Shown: one piece after another, positions 7,931 through 16,492 of the stretch | Position numbering within the stretch: position 1 is the first letter of the stretch | Layout: each line of letters begins with the position of its first letter | Source: Marinovum sp048263515 | GTDB lineage: Bacteria; Pseudomonadota; Alphaproteobacteria; Rhodobacterales; Rhodobacteraceae | Assembly: GCF_048263515.1 (NCBI RefSeq) | Contig: NZ_JBLXEC010000001.1 | Location: 124,001-188,000 of the forward strand | DNA length: 64,000 bases | Reading direction: 5' to 3' | Program-made: the position numbers and the translations under genes | Notes under the pieces: model-generated | The model's input: the letters and a program-made list of their open reading frames with translations, nothing else | Told to the model about the DNA's origin: nothing | Databases searched by the model: none

Positions 7931-9946
7931 ATGGCACAGCAAGACGCGGCGATGACAGACGCCGAAATCGAAGCGCAGCTCGAGGCGCTCAAACGCGCCC
8001 ATGAAGAAGACAGCGCCGGTGCCCAGAACGCGCTTGATCGCGGCATCCTGACGGTGGGCACCGCCTTCAGCTTCCTGTTTGCCATTGCGACGGTGATCTC
8101 GATCTACGAGATCATCATGCGGTATTTCTTCAACGCGCCGACGATCTGGGCACATGAGACGGTGATCGCGCTGATCGCGGCCTGTTATCTCTATGGCGGC
8201 ATGCAGTGCCTCGCCGCCGACAAGCATATCCGCATCGGGCTGATCTATTTCGGCACCTCCGGCGGCACCCGGCGGCTGCTCGACGTGGTCAACGGGCTCC
8301 TGGCGCTGTTCTTTGCGCTGGCGATTGCCTATGCGGCCTATACCATGGTCGAGAAGTCCTGGTGGACCCCGCAGGGCGACGTCCGGCTCGAACGCTCCGG
8401 CTCGGCGTGGAACCCGATCACCCCGGCGATCATCAAGATGCTGCTGCTGATCACCTCCATCGTGCTGGCGATCCAGTCGGTGGGGCACATCTGGACCGCC
8501 TGGAAAGGCACCGGCTATCGTCAGAGCGCCGGCGAAGCCCCCAGCAAATATGCGGTGGCCGGCATCGGTCTGGTCTTTGCACTGCTCCTCGCCGGCGGCT
8601 ACCTGCTGTTCAGCCAGGGCCGTGACCTCGGCATCGAGACCGGGTCCCTGCTGCTGGTGGTCTCGATTATGATCCTGATCCTGACCGGCATCCCGCTGGC
8701 CTTCGTGACCGGGCTGATTGCGATCCTCTTCACCATCGCCTGGTTCGGGCCGATGGGCGTGCCGCTGGTCTCCAGCCGCATCTATTCCTTCGTCAACGAA
8801 TACGTGCTGGTCGCCATTCCGATGTTCGTGCTCATGGCCTCGCTGCTGGACCGCTCGGGCATGGCGCGCGATCTCTATGATGCGATGCGGCTGATTGCCG
8901 GTCGGATCAAGGGCGGCGTCGCTGTCCAGACGCTGGTGGCAGCGGTCTTCCTTGCCGCGATCTCTGGCATTATCGGTGGCGAGATCGTCCTGCTGGGCCT
9001 GATTGCCCTGCCGCAGATGCTGCGTCTCGGCTACAACCGGGCGCTGGCCATCGGCACCGTCTGCGCCGGCGGCTCGCTGGGCACGATGATCCCGCCGTCG
9101 ATCGTGCTGATCGTCTACGGTCTCACGGCCAGCGTCTCGATTGGCGATTTGTTCCTCGCCACCGTGACCCCCGGCCTGATGCTGGCGTCGTTCTACATCA
9201 TCTACATCCTCATCCGCTGCTACGCGAACCCCGAGATGGGCCCGCCGATCTCTGACGCAGAGCTCGACATCCCGATGTCGGAGAAACTGCGCAAGATGCG
9301 CGGCGTGATCCTGCCGGTCGGCGTGGCGGTGACGGTTCTGGGTTCGATCTACGGCGGTATCGCTTCGGTGACAGAAGCCGCGGCCATGGGCGTGGTCGGC
9401 GTGTTCCTCTCGGCCGCGATCCGGCGCGAGGTGACCTGGACGCTGATCCGCGACAGCCTGAAGCAGACGCTCGAGACCTGCGGCATGATCATCTGGATCG
9501 GCCTCGGCGCGGCGGCGCTGGTGGGTGTCTACAACCTCATGGGCGGCAACCGCTTCATCGAGGCGACGATCCTGGACAGCGGCGCCTCGCCGATCGTCAT
9601 CGTGCTGATCATGATGGGCATTCTCGTGGTGCTGGGCCTGTTCATGGACTGGATCGGCATCGCGCTGCTGACCATGCCGATCTTCGTGCCGATCATCATC
9701 AAGCTGGGGATGGACCCGGTCTGGTTCGGCATCCTCTTCGCGATGAACATGCAGGTCAGCTACCTCTCGCCGCCCTTCGGACCGGCCGCCTTCTACCTGA
9801 AATCCGTGGCCCCCAAGGACATGAGCCTGTCGGAGATCTTCCGCGCGCTGATCCCCTTCATCTGCATCCAGGTCGTGGCGCTCGCCATCGTGTTGTTCTT
9901 CCCGCAGGTCGCTCTCTGGCTGCCGGAATGGTTGAAAGGAAATTGA
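7931..9946 (+). CDS. TRAP transporter fused permease (DctQ-DctM)
   Basis: A 671-residue inner-membrane protein that joins the small DctQ subunit (about residues 1-200, four membrane segments, starting near FSFLFAIATVISIYEIIMRYFF) to the large DctM subunit (from about residue 225; motif ISGIIGGEIVLLG, then GGSLGTMIPPS, characteristic of DctM). It uses an ion gradient to move the ligand delivered by the upstream binding protein. GGGAGGGG lies 5' of the ATG. The next gene, ltnD, begins 2 bp after the stop, so this is one operon. Confidence 0.92.
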   Translation: MAQQDAAMTDAEIEAQLEALKRAHEEDSAGAQNALDRGILTVGTAFSFLFAIATVISIYEIIMRYFFNAPTIWAHETVIALIAACYLYGGMQCLAADKHIRIGLIYFGTSGGTRRLLDVVNGLLALFFALAIAYAAYTMVEKSWWTPQGDVRLERSGSAWNPITPAIIKMLLLITSIVLAIQSVGHIWTAWKGTGYRQSAGEAPSKYAVAGIGLVFALLLAGGYLLFSQGRDLGIETGSLLLVVSIMILILTGIPLAFVTGLIAILFTIAWFGPMGVPLVSSRIYSFVNEYVLVAIPMFVLMASLLDRSGMARDLYDAMRLIAGRIKGGVAVQTLVAAVFLAAISGIIGGEIVLLGLIALPQMLRLGYNRALAIGTVCAGGSLGTMIPPSIVLIVYGLTASVSIGDLFLATVTPGLMLASFYIIYILIRCYANPEMGPPISDAELDIPMSEKLRKMRGVILPVGVAVTVLGSIYGGIASVTEAAAMGVVGVFLSAAIRREVTWTLIRDSLKQTLETCGMIIWIGLGAAALVGVYNLMGGNRFIEATILDSGASPIVIVLIMMGILVVLGLFMDWIGIALLTMPIFVPIIIKLGMDPVWFGILFAMNMQVSYLSPPFGPAAFYLKSVAPKDMSLSEIFRALIPFICIQVVALAIVLFFPQVALWLPEWLKGN

Positions 9947-9947
9947 G

Positions 9948-10856
9948 ATGAGCAAAGAGACCCTCAACGCAGCCGTCATCGGCCTGGGCTCCATGGGCTA
10001 CGGCATGGCCGCCTCGGCCCTGCGCGGCGGCCACAAGGTCTGGGGTGTCGACATCGACGCCGACCGGATCGCCAGATTTCAGGCCGAGGGCGGACAACCG
10101 ACCGCCCTGGCCGAGGCCGCCGACACGCTTGACGCGGTCGCGGTGGTGGTGCTGAACGCTGCCCAGACCGAAAGCGTGCTCTTCGGCGAGGCCGGCATCG
10201 TGCCACGGCTCAGGTCAGGCGCGGTTGTCCTGGCCTGCGCCACCGTACCGCCCGAGTTTGCCCGCGACATGGCCACCCGCTGCGAGGCCCACGGCGTGCT
10301 CTACCTCGATGCGCCGATCTCCGGCGGGGCCACCAAGGCCGCCAACGGTCAGCTCTCGATCATGGCCTCCGGCGCGCCCGCGGCCTTTGACGCTGCCCGC
10401 CCGCTTCTGGACAGCATCGCCGAGACGGTCTTCGAGCTGGGCACTGAGCCCGGCGCCGGCAGCGCGATGAAGGCGGTCAACCAGCTGCTCGCCGGGGTGC
10501 ATATCGCCACCATGGCCGAAGCGCTGACCTTCGGCATGACCCAGGGCGTCACGCCCGATAAATTCGTCGAGGTGATCAGCAAATGCGCCGGCACCAGCTG
10601 GATGCTGGAGAACCGCGCACCGCATATCGTCGACGGCGATTACACCCCGCGCAGCTCGGTCAACATCTGGCCCAAGGATCTGGGCATCGTGCTCGACATC
10701 GCCAAATCGGCGCAGTTCAGCGCCCCGATCACCGCCGCCGCGCTGCAACAGTTCCTCGCCGCCGCCGGCATGGGCCACGGGCACGAGGATGACGCCGCCG
10801 TCGCCAAGGTCTATGCCCGCAACGCCGGGCTCACACTTCCGGGAGAGACCGCATGA
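9948..10856 (+). CDS. ltnD: L-threonate dehydrogenase (3-hydroxyisobutyrate dehydrogenase family)
   Basis: A 302-residue beta-hydroxyacid dehydrogenase. The NAD-binding motif VIGLGSMGYGM is at residues 10-20, the substrate motif DAPISGGATKA at about 119-129, and the catalytic lysine lies in GSAMKAVNQLLAG. LtnD oxidises L-threonate at C2 to 2-oxo-tetronate. The family alone does not give the substrate. The immediate neighbours otnK, otnC and otnI reproduce the known tetronate pathway and make LtnD the best call. It overlaps otnK by 4 bp (ATGA). Confidence 0.88.
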   Translation: MSKETLNAAVIGLGSMGYGMAASALRGGHKVWGVDIDADRIARFQAEGGQPTALAEAADTLDAVAVVVLNAAQTESVLFGEAGIVPRLRSGAVVLACATVPPEFARDMATRCEAHGVLYLDAPISGGATKAANGQLSIMASGAPAAFDAARPLLDSIAETVFELGTEPGAGSAMKAVNQLLAGVHIATMAEALTFGMTQGVTPDKFVEVISKCAGTSWMLENRAPHIVDGDYTPRSSVNIWPKDLGIVLDIAKSAQFSAPITAAALQQFLAAAGMGHGHEDDAAVAKVYARNAGLTLPGETA

Positions 10857-12121
10857 CCACCGTTCTTGGCTGTATCGCTGACGATTTCACCGGCGCCACC
10901 GACCTTGCCGGCCTGCTGGCCCGCTCCGGCGTCCGCGTCTCGCTGCGCATCGGGGTGCCTTCCGAGCCACCCGGCGACACCGCCGCCTTCGAGGTGATCG
11001 CCCTGAAATCGCGCACCGCCCCGGTGGACGAGGCCCTGGCCGAGACCCGCGCCGCCCTGCGCTGGCTGCAGGCCGCCGGCGCGCAGCGGTTCTTCTGGAA
11101 ATACTGCTCCACCTTCGACTCGACGCCCCAGGGCAATATCGGCCCGGTCGCCGAGGCGCTGATGGCAGATCTCGGCACCGACCAGACGATCTATTGCCCG
11201 GCCTTTCCGGAAAATGGCCGCTCGATCTTCATGGGCAACCTCTTTGTCGGGCGTCAGCCCTTGGCGGAAAGCCCGATGAAGGATCACCCGCTGACCCCGA
11301 TGCGCGACAGCAACCTGATGCGCCTGCTCGAACCGCAGGTGAGTAAACCCGTCGGGCTGGCCGACCGGCTGACCGTCGCGCGCGGCCCGCAGGCGCTGCA
11401 GGCCGAGCTGGCCGCGCTCAAGGCGCAGGGCGTGGCGCATGTGGTGGTCGACGCGGTGGCGAATGCCGATCTCGAAGTGATCGCCGAGGCCTGCCGCGAC
11501 ATGCCGCTGATGACCGGCGGCAGCGCCGTCGCCATGCCGCTGCCGGCGCTTTATCTCGCCGATGGCACGCTCTCGGCGGATGCGCCCAAGGCCGAGGCAC
11601 CGGCGCTCGGGCGTGGCACCATCTTACTCTCGGGCAGCTGCTCGGCGATGACCAACAAGCAGGTGGCGGATTATACCAGCCGCGGCGTCCCCGCCTTCCA
11701 GCTCGACCCGCTGTCGCTGGCCGAAAACGGCCCGCAAAAGGCGCTCGACTGGCTGGCACAGCAGGACCTGGACAAGGCCCCGCTGATCTACGCCACCGCC
11801 AACCCCGACAGCGTGCGCGCCGCGCAGGAGAAGCTCGGCGTTGCCGGCGCGGGCGAGATTGTCGAGGCGACGCTCTCGGCCTGTGCCATCGCGGCGCGCG
11901 ACCGGGGCGCCCGGCGGGTGATCGTCGCCGGCGGCGAGACCTCGGGGGCCGTCACCAAGGCGCTCGGCGTCACCCAGCTCGACATCGGCACCGAGATCGC
12001 ACCGGGCGTGCCCTGGACCTATTGCCAGTCCGACGGCCAACAGATCGCCCTGACGCTGAAATCCGGAAACTTCGGCACCGAGACCTTCTTTACCGACGCG
12101 CAGGAAAGGCTGGCGTCATGA
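10853..12121 (+). CDS. otnK: 3-oxo-tetronate kinase
   Basis: A 422-residue protein of the four-carbon acid sugar kinase family (formerly DUF1537). The N-terminal domain begins IADDFTGATDLAGLLARSGV (residues 7-26), the family signature, with an Asp pair for the sugar acid. The C-terminal nucleotide-binding domain contains VAGGETSGAVTKALG near residue 362. OtnK phosphorylates 3-oxo-tetronate to 3-oxo-tetronate 4-phosphate with ATP, the step before decarboxylation. It is translationally coupled on both sides through ATGA overlaps with ltnD and otnC. Confidence 0.92.
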   Translation: MTTVLGCIADDFTGATDLAGLLARSGVRVSLRIGVPSEPPGDTAAFEVIALKSRTAPVDEALAETRAALRWLQAAGAQRFFWKYCSTFDSTPQGNIGPVAEALMADLGTDQTIYCPAFPENGRSIFMGNLFVGRQPLAESPMKDHPLTPMRDSNLMRLLEPQVSKPVGLADRLTVARGPQALQAELAALKAQGVAHVVVDAVANADLEVIAEACRDMPLMTGGSAVAMPLPALYLADGTLSADAPKAEAPALGRGTILLSGSCSAMTNKQVADYTSRGVPAFQLDPLSLAENGPQKALDWLAQQDLDKAPLIYATANPDSVRAAQEKLGVAGAGEIVEATLSACAIAARDRGARRVIVAGGETSGAVTKALGVTQLDIGTEIAPGVPWTYCQSDGQQIALTLKSGNFGTETFFTDAQERLAS

Positions 12122-12768
12122 GCGCAGAGGCCCGCCTGCGCGAGCAGATCTGCCTGCTGGCGAAATCCATGTTTGACCGTGGCCTGACCGGCGGCAGCAC
12201 CGGCAACATCTCGGCCCGGACCGAGGATGGCGGGCTGCTGGTCAGCCCCACCGGCACCAGCTTCGGCCGGCTCGATCCCGGCCGGCTCAGCCGCTTCGAT
12301 GCCGCTGGCACCCATGTCGACGGTGACAAGCCCACCAAGGAAATGCCGCTGCACAGCGCCTTCTACGACACCCGCAGCACCGCCGGCGCGGTGGTGCACC
12401 TGCATTCCTGCCATTCGGTCGCGCTGTCGATGATGCCGGATGTGGACGACGACAATTTCCTGCCGCCGCTCACGCCCTACGGCATCATGAAGCTGGGCCG
12501 CGTCAAGCTGCTGCCCTTCTTCCTGCCCGGCGACCCGGCGATGGGCGACGCGGTGCGCGGTCTGGCAGGCAAACGCACGGCGGTGATGCTGGCCAATCAC
12601 GGCCCCGTCGTGGCCGGCAAGGATATCGAGGCCGCCTGCAACGCCATCGAAGAGCTGGAAGACACCGCGAGGCTGGCGATGATGACCCGTGGCATGCAGC
12701 CGCGCGGTCTGACCGAGGATCAGGTGCAGGCGCTAGTCACCAAATTCGACGTGGAGTGGGACGCATGA
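12118..12768 (+). CDS. otnC: 3-oxo-tetronate 4-phosphate decarboxylase (class II aldolase/adducin family)
   Basis: A 216-residue class II aldolase-like protein with GSTGNISAR at about residues 22-30, phosphate-binding SPTGTSFG, and metal ligands in VVHLHSCHS (H-x-H) and LANHGPVV (H). OtnC decarboxylates 3-oxo-tetronate 4-phosphate to dihydroxyacetone phosphate, which enters glycolysis. The start at 12118 is chosen because it overlaps the otnK stop (ATGA); a longer frame from 12022 lies inside otnK. It overlaps otnI by 4 bp. Confidence 0.9.
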   Translation: MSAEARLREQICLLAKSMFDRGLTGGSTGNISARTEDGGLLVSPTGTSFGRLDPGRLSRFDAAGTHVDGDKPTKEMPLHSAFYDTRSTAGAVVHLHSCHSVALSMMPDVDDDNFLPPLTPYGIMKLGRVKLLPFFLPGDPAMGDAVRGLAGKRTAVMLANHGPVVAGKDIEAACNAIEELEDTARLAMMTRGMQPRGLTEDQVQALVTKFDVEWDA

Positions 12769-13526
12769 AATTTTCCGCCAATCTCGGCTTTCTCTGGAAC
12801 GACCGCCCGCTGCCCGAGGCCATTCGCGCCGCCAGGGCCGCCGGCTTCGACGCGGTGGAATGCCACTGGCCCTATGACGTGCCGGCCTCCGAGACCAAGG
12901 CCGCGCTGGACGAGACCGGCCTCGTGATGCTGGGCCTCAACACCCGCCGCGGCGACGTGTCTGCGGGCGACAACGGCCTGTCGGCCCTGCCCGACCGCGT
13001 GCCCGAGGCGCGTGCCGCCATTGACGAGGCCATCACCTATGCCAAGGCCATCGGCACGCCCAACATCCATGTCATGGCCGGTTTCGCCTCGGGCCCCGAG
13101 GCGCGGACGACCTTTGTCGAGAACCTCGCTTATGCCTGCGCGCAAGCCGCGCAACAGGACATCACAATCCTGATCGAGCCGCTCAACAAATACGACGCGC
13201 CGGGCTATTTCCTCACCACCACCGACCAGGCCCTGTCGATCATCGAGGAGGTCGGCGCGCCCAACCTCAAGCTGATGTTCGACTGCTACCACGTGCAACT
13301 GATGGAAGGCGACCTGACCCACCGGCTGACCGCGCTGCTGCCGCAGATCGGCCATATCCAGTTCGCCTCGGTCCCGGATCGTGGCGCGCCGGATCATGGC
13401 GAGGTGGCCTTCGGTCATGTCTTCGCGCATGTCGCGGGCCTGGGCTACACCGCGCCGCTCGGCGCGGAATACAAGCCCGGCGGCGACACCGACGCGACCC
13501 TCGGCTGGATGGGCACCTTCCGCTAG
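12765..13526 (+). CDS. otnI: 2-oxo-tetronate isomerase (hydroxypyruvate isomerase family)
   Basis: A 253-residue TIM-barrel isomerase: FSANLGFLWNDRPLPEAIRAA at the N-terminus, then IEPLNKYDAPGYF (about residues 138-150) and MFDCYHVQLMEGD (about 171-183), with the acidic and His ligands of the Hyi fold. OtnI interconverts 2-oxo- and 3-oxo-tetronate, linking LtnD to OtnK. The ATG at 12765 overlaps the otnC stop. It is the last gene of the operon; the convergent GntR gene ends 19 bp later with no clear hairpin between. Confidence 0.9.
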   Translation: MKFSANLGFLWNDRPLPEAIRAARAAGFDAVECHWPYDVPASETKAALDETGLVMLGLNTRRGDVSAGDNGLSALPDRVPEARAAIDEAITYAKAIGTPNIHVMAGFASGPEARTTFVENLAYACAQAAQQDITILIEPLNKYDAPGYFLTTTDQALSIIEEVGAPNLKLMFDCYHVQLMEGDLTHRLTALLPQIGHIQFASVPDRGAPDHGEVAFGHVFAHVAGLGYTAPLGAEYKPGGDTDATLGWMGTFR

Positions 13527-13545
13527 GCGCTTTGCCGCGGGGGGC

Positions 13546-14223
13546 TCAGAGGCTGCGCAGGCGCATCTTCTCGAGCAGGTCGGTCAGCACGTCGCGGGCA
13601 TGGCGACGGTGGTCGCGGTGCACGCGGCGCGCCGTGTCCGGATCGCCGGCAAGGATCGCGGCATAGACCTCGCGGTGATCCTTGTTCGACTGCACCGGCA
13701 GCGGGCGGACAAAGAGCGTCGAGGATTTGGCGCGGCGCACCTGGTCGCTCATCATCGCGACGATCATCCGCAGCCGCGAATTGCCGCTCAGCCGCACCAG
13801 CTCGGCGTGAAACCGGTCATCGGCCTCGGCCCAGGCTTCCAGGTCTTCGGCCTCGATCGCGCGGTCCATGTCGCTGATGGCGGCGGCCAGTTCGGCCAGC
13901 TCCGGCTCGGAATGGCCGGCCTCGGCGGCGCGCTCGGCGGCCAGGCTCTCGAGCTCGGTCAGAACGTCGTAGATCTCGCGCATGTCGGCAGGCGAGACCG
14001 GCAGGACGCGCACGCCCTTGCGCGGCCGCATCTCCACCAGCCCCTGGCTTTCCAGCATCAGCGCCGCCTCGCGCACCGGGGTGCGCGACATGCCCAGCCG
14101 CGCGGCCAGCTCGGTCTCCAGATGGTCCGACCCGGCCGGCAGTTCGCCGGAAAAGATCATCTCGCGCAGCTGCTGCACCGCGCGCTGCGCGTTCGACGCC
14201 GGTTTCTGCGCCTTGCCGGTCAC
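13546..14223 (-). CDS. GntR family regulator (FCD/FadR subfamily)
   Basis: A 225-residue protein. The winged HTH covers about residues 8-75 (LREMIFSGELPAG, ELAARLGMSRTPVREAALMLESQGLV), and an all-helical FCD effector domain follows with the metal-binding Asp/His pattern (FHAELVRLSGN, DHREVYAAILAGD). The start is a GTG at 14223, overlapping the upstream stop (GTGA); longer frames run back into the neighbouring gene. It closes a three-gene operon with the two oxidoreductases upstream and probably controls both this operon and the divergent tct operon through a site near 16436-16451. Effector unknown. Confidence 0.9.
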   Translation of the reverse strand: MTGKAQKPASNAQRAVQQLREMIFSGELPAGSDHLETELAARLGMSRTPVREAALMLESQGLVEMRPRKGVRVLPVSPADMREIYDVLTELESLAAERAAEAGHSEPELAELAAAISDMDRAIEAEDLEAWAEADDRFHAELVRLSGNSRLRMIVAMMSDQVRRAKSSTLFVRPLPVQSNKDHREVYAAILAGDPDTARRVHRDHRRHARDVLTDLLEKMRLRSL

Positions 14224-15266
14224 GTCGCCGCCCCGGACAGGGCGATTTTCCGCCCCTCGGCGGCAGAGGCATAGATGGCCTGTTCGATCTCGATCACCGT
14301 CAGATAGTCCCGCGCCGTGTTTTCCAGTGGCCCCTCGCCCAACAGAGCGGAAACCACGTGGCTCTGCAAGGCATGGACGCAATCGCCGCCAAAGCCGTCA
14401 TGCGCATCCGGCGGCGACACGTCCTCCTGCGCGGTCTCGCCATGGCGGCGCAGGCGCACCGCACCGTCGCCGTGAATGCTCAGCACCGCCTCGGTGCCCT
14501 CGAACAGCGCCTCGCCCATGGTGCGGCGCAGGTTGTCGGCGGCATGGTCGAGATGCCGGTTGCCGTCGAACAGCGCCCGCACCCCGCCCGGGTGATCGAA
14601 GAGCACAAAGCCCGCATCCTCGCCACGGATCGCCGGGTTGATGCGGCGCAGATCGGCGTAGACATGGCTGGGATTGCCGAGCAGCCAGCGGAAGGTGTCG
14701 ACCCAATGCACCGCCGTTTCGTGGATCAGGAAACGCTCCATCTGCTGAAAATACGGCTGTCGGTCGAGATAGGCGCGCGGCCCCTGCCCGTCACCGGGAC
14801 GCAGGCGGAAACTCACCTGCTGCAAATCGCCCACCGCGCCCGCCTCCAGCGCCGTCTTGACCCTGCGGTACCAGGGCTGAAAGCGGAAGTTCTCGTGCAC
14901 CACGATCACCGCGCCCTGCGCCTCGGCCTCGGCGGTGATCGCGCGGGCCTCGTCGAGGTCGCGGCAGAAGGGCTTCTGGCAGATCATGTGTTTCACCCCC
15001 GCCGCAAGCGCCAGCCGGATGGTCGCGGCATGGGCCTCCGGCGGCAGGATGATGTCGAGCAGGTCGGGCTGCACCTCGGCCAGCATCTTCGCCACATCGT
15101 CATAGGCCGGCAGGCCGGTCGCCTGCGCCTTGGAGATGTCGCGGTTGCAGCTGGCCACTGGCCGGGCGTGCGTCATGCGCGCCCAGCTGCCATAGTGGAA
15201 CCGGCTGAAGTAGCCCGCGCCGATGCAGGCCACCCGGATCGGGGCGGTCAGCGGCGCGTCGCTCAT
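14220..15266 (-). CDS. Gfo/Idh/MocA family oxidoreductase
   Basis: A 348-residue protein with an N-terminal Rossmann fold (VACIGAGYFSRFHYGSW, residues 12-28) and the family signature CQKPFCRDLDEA (residues about 95-106; usual form EKP, here QKP). A C-terminal sugar-binding sheet contains RAYLDRQPYF and an HETAVHWVDTFRWLLG segment with the His that often acts in catalysis. It would oxidise or epimerise a polyol, sugar or sugar acid with NAD(P). It is coupled to the dehydrogenase upstream (4-bp overlap) and to the GntR gene. Substrate unknown. Confidence 0.85.
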   Translation of the reverse strand: MSDAPLTAPIRVACIGAGYFSRFHYGSWARMTHARPVASCNRDISKAQATGLPAYDDVAKMLAEVQPDLLDIILPPEAHAATIRLALAAGVKHMICQKPFCRDLDEARAITAEAEAQGAVIVVHENFRFQPWYRRVKTALEAGAVGDLQQVSFRLRPGDGQGPRAYLDRQPYFQQMERFLIHETAVHWVDTFRWLLGNPSHVYADLRRINPAIRGEDAGFVLFDHPGGVRALFDGNRHLDHAADNLRRTMGEALFEGTEAVLSIHGDGAVRLRRHGETAQEDVSPPDAHDGFGGDCVHALQSHVVSALLGEGPLENTARDYLTVIEIEQAIYASAAEGRKIALSGAAT

Positions 15267-16363
15267 GCCGCCCGGGCCGCCTGCAGGACCGCGCGCACGG
15301 CGGCGGCGGCATCTTCGGTGCTGGCACTGCCGCCCAGATCGCGGGTCAGGCTGACGCCGCGGGCCACCACATCCTCGACCGCCTGACGCAGACGGTCGCC
15401 ATCGGCGCGCAGCGCCGCGTTGTCATGCTTGATCCCCAGCCAGTCCAGCATCATCGCCGCCGAGAGGATCATCGCATGCGGGTTGGCCACGCCCCGCCCG
15501 GCGATATCGGGCGCCGAGCCGTGGCAGGGCTGGAACACCGCCTGTTTCAGCCCGATATCGGCCGAGGGCGCAAGGCCCAGCCCCCCCATCAGACCGGCGC
15601 CGAGGTCCGAGAGAATGTCGCCAAACATGTTTTCCGTCACCATCACGTCGAAATCCCAGGGCTTCTGTACCATCCAGAGCGCAGTGGCGTCGACATAGGC
15701 ATGATCGGCGGTCAGATCGGGATACTCCCCCGCAATCTCGTCGAAGATGCCGCGAAAGAAGGCGAAGGCCCGGAACACGTTGGCCTTGTCGACACAGGTC
15801 ACCCGGCCGGGGCCGCGCCCGTCCTGCTTGCGGCTCCGCGCCAGATCGAAGGAAAAGCGGAACAGCTGCTCCGAGACCTCTCGGGTGATGCGCAGGGTCT
15901 CGCGGGCCTCGGTCTCGCTGACCTCGCCGTTGCCCATCGAATAGAACAGCCCCTCGGTGCTCTCGCGGATCAGCACGAAGTCGATCTCGCGGCCTTCGGG
16001 CAGGGTCAGCGGCCCGGCCTGTCCCTGGCGCACCCGCACCGGGCGCACCCCGGCAAACAGGCCGAACGCCATCCGCAGCTCGATCTGCGGCGAGATCTCG
16101 GTGCCGTCGGGGTAGCGGACGTCGGGCAGGCCCATGGCCGACAGCAGGATCGCATCCGCCTCGCCCGCCACCCGCAGCGACTCGGCCGGCAGCGATTCAC
16201 CGGTTTTCACGTAGTGGCCGGCGCCGGCGGGCAGGGTGGTGAAGCTCAGGTCATAGCCGATCGAGCCGGCCGCCATCTCCTTGAGCAGGGCCACGGTGGG
16301 GGCGGTGATCTCCGGCCCGATGCCGTCACCTTCGAATACTGCAATGTCATAAGTCTGGGTCAT
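15263..16363 (-). CDS. isocitrate/isopropylmalate dehydrogenase family protein (tartrate dehydrogenase-like)
   Basis: A 366-residue beta-decarboxylating dehydrogenase. N-terminal AVFEGDGIGPEI (residues 7-18), the substrate-loop arginines in RMAFGLFAGVRPVRV, RESTEGLFYSMG (about 131-142), and the metal-binding NMFGDILSDLGAGLMGGLG motif. It oxidises and usually decarboxylates a 2-hydroxyacid such as isopropylmalate, isocitrate, homoisocitrate or tartrate/malate. The context (tricarboxylate-type transporter, GntR) suggests a catabolic hydroxyacid rather than leucine synthesis. The ATG at 16363 is preferred over an upstream in-frame start. It is first in a three-gene minus-strand operon. Confidence 0.87.
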   Translation of the reverse strand: MTQTYDIAVFEGDGIGPEITAPTVALLKEMAAGSIGYDLSFTTLPAGAGHYVKTGESLPAESLRVAGEADAILLSAMGLPDVRYPDGTEISPQIELRMAFGLFAGVRPVRVRQGQAGPLTLPEGREIDFVLIRESTEGLFYSMGNGEVSETEARETLRITREVSEQLFRFSFDLARSRKQDGRGPGRVTCVDKANVFRAFAFFRGIFDEIAGEYPDLTADHAYVDATALWMVQKPWDFDVMVTENMFGDILSDLGAGLMGGLGLAPSADIGLKQAVFQPCHGSAPDIAGRGVANPHAMILSAAMMLDWLGIKHDNAALRADGDRLRQAVEDVVARGVSLTRDLGGSASTEDAAAAVRAVLQAARAA

Positions 16364-16420
16364 CTCTGGCCTCGCCTTTCCGGTGTGTTGGGTGACGCCT
16401 CGCACCCGGTGCGAACGGCG

Positions 16421-16449
16421 TTGACAGCGTGTTATTTAATGCATACATA
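16421..16449 (+). promoter_or_regulatory. candidate promoter of the tct operon
   Basis: A perfect -35 TTGACA (16421-16426), a 17-bp spacer and a weak -10 TACATA (16444-16449). This would start transcription about 35-40 bp before tctC. Confidence 0.4.
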
Positions 16450-16451
16450 AA
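16436..16451. promoter_or_regulatory. candidate GntR operator
   Basis: TTAATGCATACATAAA is a near-palindrome (12 of 16 positions symmetric, core ATGNATNCAT) that overlaps the candidate -10 of the tct promoter. Binding of the GntR protein here would block both divergent operons. This is an inference from position and symmetry. Confidence 0.4.
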
Positions 16452-16492
16452 AAAACGCAATATGAAACGCAAATGCCTTTGGGAGGATTATG

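Noticed and set aside
7796..9994. A long minus-strand open frame opposite the TRAP permease
   Set aside because: Composition is typical of an antisense shadow (many Asp, His, Gln), and the TRAP gene in the plus frame has clear membrane segments.
15263..16363. Leucine-pathway 3-isopropylmalate dehydrogenase (leuB)
   Set aside because: No leuA, leuC or leuD is nearby, and the operon partners are a Gfo/Idh/MocA enzyme and a GntR regulator facing a tct transporter.
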